Positions 58,223 through 64,000 of a stretch of DNA of 64,000 nucleotides are shown here, one piece after another; position 1 is the stretch's first letter, and each line of letters starts with the position of its first letter. The stretch covers positions 310,001 to 374,000 of the forward strand of contig NZ_CP080627.1 in NCBI RefSeq assembly GCF_025917315.1, written 5' to 3'. A program made the position numbers and the translations under genes. This DNA comes from Halomonas qaidamensis. Its GTDB lineage: Bacteria > Pseudomonadota > Gammaproteobacteria > Pseudomonadales > Halomonadaceae. The notes beneath the pieces are model-generated. The model did no database searches and was not told the DNA's origin. It worked only from the letters and a program-made list of their open reading frames with translations.

Positions 58223-59446
58223 ATGCCAACGATTACCTCATCCCAGCCAGCCTCCACGTGTAAGCAGCTCCCCTTGGTGCGACTGGCGTTTCGTCCTTTC
58301 TTCCTACTGGCCGCGCTGTTTAGCGTGCTATCTCTGCTGGTGTGGTTAGCTTTTTGGCACGGCAATATGTTGTTACGCCCCTACGGCGGGCTGATTTTTT
58401 GGCATCAACATGAAATGCTATTCGGCTTTGCGGCAGCAGTGGTTGCAGGTTTTCTCTTGACCGCTGTGCGCAACTGGACCGGGTTACCGAGCTTAAATGG
58501 CGGCCCGTTGATCGCGTTAGTGGCGTTATGGCTGTTAGGTAGGCTGCTAATGGCCTTTCCGATAGTCTTTTCTGTAGCGTTACCGAGGTGGCTGATAGTG
58601 ATCGTCGACCTCGCCTTTCTTCCCGTCGTTGCTATCGTTATGGCGACGCTAGTGGTGACCGCAAAACGTTGGCGTAATTTAATTTTTGTCCCCGTGCTTA
58701 TGCTATTTGCGATGGCGAATCTGGCGATGCACGTGGGGGTGATCAACGGCGATCCCGAGATGATTCGCCAGGCTGCCTACTTAGCGGTGCTGTTGATCAC
58801 ATTGATGATGACCTTAGTGGGCGGGCGGGTCATTGCCATGTTTACTGCTAATCGTCTCAAGCGCCCCAAACCAGCGCCTATTCCACTACTTGAAGTGGCT
58901 ACACTGGGCAGTACCGGCGGTGTTGTACTCTTGCAACTGGCCATCTTGCTAGGTGTTGCCGTTCCTGTTGCATTCATGGGTGGAACAATGCTCTTCGCGG
59001 CCTTGGCGAACACGCTACGGATGGCACGCTGGGGTGGGCTGCATAGCTGGCGCGAACCGTTGCTATGGGGATTGCATGGCAGCTATGCCTTCATCCCATT
59101 GGGGCTTGTCATGTGGGTGTTAGCACTGATGGGGCTAATACGCACTGAACTTGCGATTCATGCCCTGAGCATTGGGGGAATGGGCGTTATGATGCTAGCC
59201 ATGATGGCTCGGGTGTCACTTGGCCATACCGGTCGGCCAATACGCACCTTGCCGGGCATCGGCGTAGCGCTAGGGTTAATGCTAATAGCGGCCGTTATGC
59301 GCTCCCCTGTGTTGGCGCTGTTTCCCCAGATCACCCACTGGACTTATACGCTAAGCATCACCTTCTGGTGTGTGGCCTACGTTATCTTTCTGGCGCACTA
59401 CACGTTGCCGTTAATGCGGGCGCGGGTCGATGGGCAGGAGGGCTAG
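58223..59446 (+). CDS. nnrS: NnrS family haem/copper membrane protein
   Basis: The 407-residue protein has about 12 membrane segments: LAFRPFFLLAALFSVLSLLVW, FWHQHEMLFGFAAAVVAGFLLTAVRNWTG (signature), GRVIAMFTANRL and MMARVSLGHTGRPI. It matches NnrS, which helps cells withstand NO and nitrosative stress during denitrification. His residues in HQHEMLF and GHTGRP are typical metal ligands. It is divergent from hmp and convergent with the nsrR gene, all one NO-response group. Confidence 0.93.
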   Translation: MPTITSSQPASTCKQLPLVRLAFRPFFLLAALFSVLSLLVWLAFWHGNMLLRPYGGLIFWHQHEMLFGFAAAVVAGFLLTAVRNWTGLPSLNGGPLIALVALWLLGRLLMAFPIVFSVALPRWLIVIVDLAFLPVVAIVMATLVVTAKRWRNLIFVPVLMLFAMANLAMHVGVINGDPEMIRQAAYLAVLLITLMMTLVGGRVIAMFTANRLKRPKPAPIPLLEVATLGSTGGVVLLQLAILLGVAVPVAFMGGTMLFAALANTLRMARWGGLHSWREPLLWGLHGSYAFIPLGLVMWVLALMGLIRTELAIHALSIGGMGVMMLAMMARVSLGHTGRPIRTLPGIGVALGLMLIAAVMRSPVLALFPQITHWTYTLSITFWCVAYVIFLAHYTLPLMRARVDGQEG

Positions 59447-59502
59447 GTTTTCAAAGGCTGGTTTTGAAGCACTAGTTTTGAAGGACTGGTTTTGAAGGAC
59501 TA
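59447..59502. repeat. Four degenerate 14-base tandem repeats at the nnrS/nsrR junction
   Basis: Units are GTTTTCAAAGGCTG, GTTTTGAAGCACTA, GTTTTGAAGGACTG and GTTTTGAAGGACTA; the last three differ by one or two bases. They fill the gap after the nnrS stop and end on the nsrR stop codon. Confidence 0.8.
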
Positions 59503-59946
59503 AGCGCTGAGGGTAGGAATACGCATAAGACGCGCCAGTTCAGGTTGCTGGTTGCCCAGCAGGTCAGCCAGCGTATAGCGGTCGAGGACGTCTAGAAACG
59601 CGGATAATGCCTCTTTAAGAATCGGTTGAAGACGACAGGCGGGAGTAATGATGCAGGCATTATCGCTATGAAAGCACTCGACTAACGCCATGCCATGCTC
59701 CATCTCGCGCACCAGCTCTCCCAGACCAATAGTGGCGGGGTCACGCGTTAACAGTAAACCGCCATTTTTGCCACGAATAGCCGTGACGTAGTGTTTCTGG
59801 CTAAGCTCCTGAACGATTTTCATCAAATGATTGCGCGAAATTTGAAAGGTGTCGGCAATTTCATGAATGGTGGAGCGCTCTTCTCCCTTAGCGGCAAGAA
59901 AGATCAATACGCGTATTGAATAATCAGTAAATCGAGTGAGCTGCAT
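59500..59946 (-). CDS. nsrR: NsrR, nitric-oxide-sensing Rrf2 repressor
   Basis: The 148-residue Rrf2 protein has a winged-helix MQLTRFTDYSIRVLIFLAAKG, recognition helix QISRNHLMKIVQEL and wing RGKNGGLLL. The three iron-sulfur cysteines are Cys91, Cys98 and Cys104 (CFHSDNACIITPAC). This spacing and sequence fit NsrR rather than IscR or RirA. NsrR loses repression when its cluster reacts with NO. Adjacent hmp and nnrS carry matching operators. Confidence 0.93.
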   Translation of the reverse strand: MQLTRFTDYSIRVLIFLAAKGEERSTIHEIADTFQISRNHLMKIVQELSQKHYVTAIRGKNGGLLLTRDPATIGLGELVREMEHGMALVECFHSDNACIITPACRLQPILKEALSAFLDVLDRYTLADLLGNQQPELARLMRIPTLSA

Positions 59947-60110
59947 GGAGGTTACGTGGCTCCGAGAGTAGTCAAGCTGATAAAGAGTATGTTGTATGAA
60001 TGTTCAGTAGGTTGCAATCTTGTTGGGATGAAATGTCGGGTGGCCCTGCCATACGGCAAGGCCATTTAAACGGAAAAGCGACCTTGGCCTGATGGCGCTT
60101 TTCCGTTGCT

Positions 60111-61025
60111 TTAGCTAGCGACGGTGCGGGTATTGTCCATGCCTGGTTGGCCATACCAGTAGCCGTCGCAGATCTCTGCATCCACCACGCTTAATGGGTC
60201 GGGGGGAGGCAGCCTATTTTGGCGGGCTTGGTCGAAGGCCTTGACTATCTCTGCCATACCTTCCGCCCGGGGGCTAAGGCGTGCTACTGACACGCCCATG
60301 GCGGCCATGTCCGGTAGTTCGTAACGAAGATCCTGACAGGCGCTTGAGAGGGTTTGTATGCCGTTGAGGGTGAAAACATCGCGAGACTCTTGGGAACGTA
60401 GTACTAAGCCTTCAGGATACTTTTGGCAAACAAATTTGCAGCGATCTTTGGGCGTTTGATGGCGTCGCGCGGTAAAACAGCGTGATGACCAGGCGAGTGG
60501 CAAGTGGCCGTAGGCAAACACCTCGCAGGGCTGGCTGACACCTGCCTGATGGCAGTCGGCGATCAGCTGGGCCAAGTCCTTTTTAGACATTTCTACCGGT
60601 GCTTGCCAGCGCTGCATCCCGGTGCGCTTCATAACGCCTAGCGTTGCGGGGTTATAAAGATTCAGCGCAGCCCCAGCGATAAACGGTAGCCCAGCACACG
60701 AAAGGCGTTGTAAGGCGCTTTGGTCGTTGGCTTCCACGATGAAGTCGCCGTTGTCGCAGAGCTTGCGCAAGTCGCGCAAATCGGCCTCAGATTCAATCAA
60801 TGTTTGGCTGGCGAGCACCACTTGCTTGCCCGCTTGGGTAAGCTCGCGCCCAATGCCAAGCCAGTCGTCCAGTTTCATATCGCGACGCCTGGAGCAGACG
60901 GTCTCGCCTAGGGTAACGATCTCCACCGGCCAGTCGGCTGCTTCGCGGTAGAAATTGGCGTAGCGCTCTCGTGTCCAGTAGAACAGTACCGGGCCCAGGG
61001 ACAGTTGCAGAGTCGGGGTAGACAT
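60111..61025 (-). CDS. ubiV: UbiV, O2-independent ubiquinone hydroxylation protein (U32 family)
   Basis: The 304-residue U32-family protein forms a heterodimer with UbiU, hydroxylating the ubiquinone ring without O2, with prephenate as donor. The iron-sulfur cysteines are visible: one near residue 40 (VCSRRRDM) and a cluster in SSRCFTARRHQTPKDRCKFVC. It closely tracks E. coli YhbV but has about a dozen extra residues. It begins 9 bases after ubiU. No gene is seen in the 164 bases between it and nsrR. Confidence 0.94.
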   Translation of the reverse strand: MSTPTLQLSLGPVLFYWTRERYANFYREAADWPVEIVTLGETVCSRRRDMKLDDWLGIGRELTQAGKQVVLASQTLIESEADLRDLRKLCDNGDFIVEANDQSALQRLSCAGLPFIAGAALNLYNPATLGVMKRTGMQRWQAPVEMSKKDLAQLIADCHQAGVSQPCEVFAYGHLPLAWSSRCFTARRHQTPKDRCKFVCQKYPEGLVLRSQESRDVFTLNGIQTLSSACQDLRYELPDMAAMGVSVARLSPRAEGMAEIVKAFDQARQNRLPPPDPLSVVDAEICDGYWYGQPGMDNTRTVAS

Positions 61026-61034
61026 GGAGAGCTC

Positions 61035-62030
61035 CTATTTCCAGCGTCGCTCGTAGGCGCCTAAGGTAGTGGTAGCACCTTCGGAAAGCTCGGCAAGGCC
61101 AGCCATCCAGGCATGTTCTGGTTGAAAGCGTCCAGGCGCATCTTCAAGACGGTCCAGTGCCTGACGCCAAATGCCGGCTACTTTAGACACATACGCGGGA
61201 CTGCGCTGGCGGCCTTCAATTTTAACTGCGCTAATACCCAGTTCACGCAATTCGGGCAACAGTTCCAGGGTGTTGAGGCTAGTGGGTTCTTCAATGGCGT
61301 GATAGGTCTCACCGCCCACCTCAAAGCGGCCTTTGCACAGGGTGGGGTAGCCTGCGCGTTCACCTTCCGCGTAGCGGTCAATAAGCACATTGTTAAGCCG
61401 CGATTCTAGACCTTGGGGCGTCTCTTCCCAGCGAACATGCGCCGCAGGTGAGCAGACGCCTCGCGTGTTGGGTGAATCGCCGGTGAGGTAGGAAGAGAGG
61501 TAGCAGCGGCCTTCCGCCATAATGCATAAGCTACCAAAGGCAAACACTTCGAGTTCCACTGGCGTTTGCTTGGCTAAGTCACGTACCTGGGTGATAGATA
61601 ACACTCGGGGCAATACGGCACGCGTGATGCCAAAGTGGTCATGGTAGAAACGTAGTGCTTCATGGCTGGTTGCCGACCCTTGTACCGACAGGTGTCGAGC
61701 CACGTTAGGGTGGCGCTGGGCAGCGTAATCAAGTAGCCCCATATCGGCTAGAATTAAAGCATCGACGCCTAGGTCGGCCGCCTGATCCACGGCGCGGGTC
61801 CACTGTTGCCAGCCATCGGGTTGGGGGTAGGTGTTAATCGCGCAAAGTATTCGTTTGCCGCGTTGATGGGCGTAGTCGATCCCTTCGCGGGCGCGCTTGT
61901 CGGTGAAATTTAGCCCAGCAAACTGGCGCGCGTTCGTCGCATTTTGAAAACCGAAGTAAACGGCATCGGCTCCTTCATCCACCGCACGCTTCAAGGCAGG
62001 CAAGTTGCCAGCAGGGCATACAAGCTCCAT
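61035..62030 (-). CDS. ubiU: UbiU, O2-independent ubiquinone hydroxylation protein (U32 family)
   Basis: The 331-residue protein is identical in length to E. coli UbiU (YhbU), with the N terminus MELVCPAGNLPALKRAVDEG and the body RVLSITQVRDLAKQTPVELEVFAFGSLCIMAEGRCYLSSYLTG-type sequence. The four-Cys iron-sulfur set is in SLCIMAEGRC, RGVCSP and TLCKGRF. It is the first gene of ubiU-ubiV and divergent from hemN, with an FNR/Anr-like site between, suggesting induction without oxygen. Confidence 0.96.
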   Translation of the reverse strand: MELVCPAGNLPALKRAVDEGADAVYFGFQNATNARQFAGLNFTDKRAREGIDYAHQRGKRILCAINTYPQPDGWQQWTRAVDQAADLGVDALILADMGLLDYAAQRHPNVARHLSVQGSATSHEALRFYHDHFGITRAVLPRVLSITQVRDLAKQTPVELEVFAFGSLCIMAEGRCYLSSYLTGDSPNTRGVCSPAAHVRWEETPQGLESRLNNVLIDRYAEGERAGYPTLCKGRFEVGGETYHAIEEPTSLNTLELLPELRELGISAVKIEGRQRSPAYVSKVAGIWRQALDRLEDAPGRFQPEHAWMAGLAELSEGATTTLGAYERRWK

Positions 62031-62089
62031 TGCGAAGACTCCTTAAGATGAAAACCTGAGCATAGTAGTCGCCTATTGTTTGCCTCCCT

Positions 62090-62103
62090 TTGACTCAGGT
62101 CAT
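62090..62103. promoter_or_regulatory. FNR/Anr-type site between ubiU and hemN
   Basis: TTGAC-TCAG-GTCAT is a 5-4-5 inverted repeat matching the CRP/FNR-family consensus TTGAY-N4-RTCAA at 9 of 10 positions. It is 60 bases upstream of the ubiU start and 130 upstream of the hemN start, so it could control both directions. Confidence 0.65.
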
Positions 62104-62232
62104 TATGAGAATGCTTTCAAAGGGGACGGAACGCCGCAGGGCCATGCGATGGATGCAGGTTTTTTTAAAAACGTATACCGTATGAATATTAACCAGCGCT
62201 TGCTGCGCCTACCGCTAGAGACCCCGTTAATT

Positions 62233-63618
62233 ATGCAAGACGAGCCGTTGTTCAACCGCCCCCTGGTAGAAAAGTATGACCGGCCAGGACCCCGCTACAC
62301 CTCCTACCCGACGGCGCCACAGTTTCATGCGGCGTTTGCCGAGGATGACTATCGCAGCGCCGCCGAGCGCAGTAATCAGGCTGAAGAACCAAAGCCACTG
62401 TCGGTTTATGTACATATCCCGTTCTGCAAAAGCCTGTGCTACTACTGCGCCTGCAATAAAATCATTACTCATAACACCGAGCGGGCAGCGGAGTATCTTC
62501 AGTGGCTAAGGCAGGAGATTAGCGTTCAAGGAGCGCTGTTCGATAGCACGCGACGAATGACGCAGCTTCACCTAGGGGGCGGCACGCCCACTTATCTGAG
62601 TAACGCTCAGTTGGGCGAGTTGATGGCGACATTGGATGATGCCTTTCATTTTGCCGCGCCTGAAGAGCGCGAGTTTTCGCTAGAAGTAGACCCGCGCACA
62701 GTAACCCCCGAGCAGGTGTATGAACTGTTCGCACTAGGGTTCAATCGGTTGAGCTTCGGTGTGCAGGATTTCGATCACGAGGTGCAGCAAGCGGTCAACC
62801 GCGTGCAGAGTGAAGAGCAGGTGGTCTCGCTGGTTAAGGCCGCCCGTGACGCTGGCTTTGAATCAGTCAGTGTGGATTTGATCTATGGCCTACCGCTACA
62901 GACGGTGGCCAGTTTTGATACCACGCTGAGCAAGATTATTGACCTACAGCCAGATCGCATAGCCGCTTATAGCTACGCTCATTTACCGGAATTGTTCAAG
63001 GCTCAGCGATTGATCCGCCCTGAGGATATGCCGCCGCCAGAGCGCAAGCTGGAGCTGTTGGAGCTAACGATTAATCGCCTGACCGCTGCTGGTTACGTCT
63101 ACATCGGTATGGACCACTTCGCTTTGCCGGATGACGAGCTGAGCGTGGCCCGTGAAAATGGCACGTTGCAGCGTAACTTTCAGGGCTATTCGACCCACGC
63201 CGACTGCGACATGATTGGGTTAGGCATCACCTCCATCGGCAAGGTGGGGGATACCTACAGTCAAAACGTGAAAGAGACGGCCCAGTACCAGCACCGACTG
63301 GACGAGGGGCGTTTACCGGTCTTCCGTGGCTATCGCCTCAGCGATGACGACATCCTACGTCGTGATGTCATCAATACCCTGATGTGTCACGGCCATCTTG
63401 AGTTCGCTGCTATCGAGGCTCGCCACGGCATTGAGTTTGGCAGTTACTTCGCCAAGGCATTGAAGGAGCTGGAAGAGATGGCCGACGATGGCTTGATTGC
63501 CTTGCGCAACGATGAAATCGAGGTGTTGCCGGCGGGCCGGTTAATGATCCGCAATCTCGCCATGGCGTTTGATGCTTACCTGACGCCGAAGGAAAATCGC
63601 TACTCGCGGACCGTATAA
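62233..63618 (+). CDS. hemN: Oxygen-independent coproporphyrinogen III oxidase
   Basis: HemN is a radical-SAM enzyme of haem synthesis that works without oxygen. The 461-residue protein has KYDRPGPRYTSYPTAPQF, the cluster motif HIPFCKSLCYYCACNK (CxxxCxxC plus the extra Cys typical of true HemN), LGGGTPTYL and GMDHFALPDDEL. The frame is open back to 62080, but the start at 62233 (MQDEPLF) gives the normal N terminus and length. Demand for haem in nitrate reductase explains the location. Confidence 0.93.
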   Translation: MQDEPLFNRPLVEKYDRPGPRYTSYPTAPQFHAAFAEDDYRSAAERSNQAEEPKPLSVYVHIPFCKSLCYYCACNKIITHNTERAAEYLQWLRQEISVQGALFDSTRRMTQLHLGGGTPTYLSNAQLGELMATLDDAFHFAAPEEREFSLEVDPRTVTPEQVYELFALGFNRLSFGVQDFDHEVQQAVNRVQSEEQVVSLVKAARDAGFESVSVDLIYGLPLQTVASFDTTLSKIIDLQPDRIAAYSYAHLPELFKAQRLIRPEDMPPPERKLELLELTINRLTAAGYVYIGMDHFALPDDELSVARENGTLQRNFQGYSTHADCDMIGLGITSIGKVGDTYSQNVKETAQYQHRLDEGRLPVFRGYRLSDDDILRRDVINTLMCHGHLEFAAIEARHGIEFGSYFAKALKELEEMADDGLIALRNDEIEVLPAGRLMIRNLAMAFDAYLTPKENRYSRTV

Positions 63619-63792
63619 TGACATGGGTAGCCAGTGTCTATTCCTTAACGTTTTCTGCTCTATCACCTTGGGGGTAGATGGGGTGTATATGGAGGTAATC
63701 ACGCAGTAATTCTGGTGTCGATCGCGCAGACTCCTCTCTATGGAACCCGCCTGACGGGTAATGCAAATTTCCGAGGAGCCTGGAGATCGACC

Positions 63793-64000
63793 ATGAGTCA
63801 CTTCATAGATCGGCTGAATTTCTTCCGCAAGGCCCGCGAGCCCTTCGCCAACGAACACGGTGAACTGCGCAGCGAATCCCGCCAATGGGAAGATAGTTAT
63901 CGTGCCCGCTGGCAGCACGACAAAGTGGTCCGCAGCACCCACGGTGTTAACTGCACCGGTTCGTGTAGCTGGAAAATTTACGTCAAAAACGGTCTGGTAA
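63793..64000 (+). CDS. narG: Respiratory nitrate reductase alpha subunit (start of gene)
   Basis: The last 208 bases encode 69 residues starting [18 protein letters not shown], after the ribosome site CGAGGAGCCTGGAG. They include [20 protein letters not shown] and [17 protein letters not shown]. These match the NarG N terminus, with the His and three-Cys pattern for the FS0 [4Fe-4S] cluster. The gene runs off the window. NarG is the Mo-bis-MGD catalytic subunit; narHJI should follow. Upstream (63619-63792), minus-strand TACC heptamers lie at about 63623, 63670 and 63691. Confidence 0.95.
   Translation, partial: MSHFIDRLNFFRKAREPFANEHGELRSESRQWEDSYRARWQHDKVVRSTHGVNCTGSCSWKIYVKNGLV

Overview
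The window looks like chromosomal DNA from a halophilic or marine gammaproteobacterium of the Halomonas/Vreelandella type. This rests on the rRNA operon, on protein sequences that resemble Pseudomonas and enteric orthologues throughout, and on gene order that matches Pseudomonas in several blocks (dksA-gluQ-cbrA-cbrB-pcnB-folK-panB-panC; metX-metW-yggT-proC-yggS-pilT). I see no insertion sequence, phage gene, CRISPR array or tRNA gene. All assignments were made by reading the sequence; no database search was run.

Region by region. 1-3400: the 3' part of pnp with its terminator, an MFS exporter and a biosynthetic thiolase. 3500-6340: pantothenate genes panB-panC-panD, then folK. 6345-14600: pcnB, a gene-poor 0.8 kb stretch, the CbrA/CbrB two-component system, a 58-residue membrane peptide overlapping cbrA, gluQ and dksA. 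The gene-poor stretch holds what I read as a CrcZ-type regulatory RNA: a sigma-54 promoter, many A-rich Hfq-type motifs and a terminator, in the same place as Pseudomonas crcZ. 14780-24840: an aminotransferase, sfsA, the metX-metW methionine pair, proC, yggS, yggT, pilT, anmK and tyrS. 25046-30426: a complete 16S-23S-5S operon with promoter, boxA elements, processing stems and terminator, but no tRNA gene in the 16S-23S spacer. 30440-45510: mixed housekeeping and hypothetical genes (yaaA, an aldo-keto reductase, a LOG protein, a co-chaperone, a periplasmic rhodanese plus a DsrE-like protein, a diguanylate cyclase). 45652-64000: a nitrate-respiration region.

The last region reads as one programme. 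A chemoreceptor with a nitrate-sensing domain, two NarK-type transporters flanking a universal stress protein, the NarX/NarL nitrate sensor pair, the oxygen-independent ubiquinone proteins UbiT/UbiU/UbiV, the NO-detoxifying flavohaemoglobin Hmp, NnrS, the NO sensor NsrR, oxygen-independent haem synthesis (HemN) and the start of the nitrate reductase gene narG lie within 18 kb. Candidate NarL, NsrR and FNR/Anr sites fall at sensible places upstream of narK, hmp/nnrS and ubiU/hemN.

The most interesting item is the CrcZ-like RNA with its sigma-54 promoter, candidate CbrB sites and the small cbrX-like frame. Together they suggest that a complete CbrAB-CrcZ carbon-catabolite circuit of the Pseudomonas type exists in this lineage.
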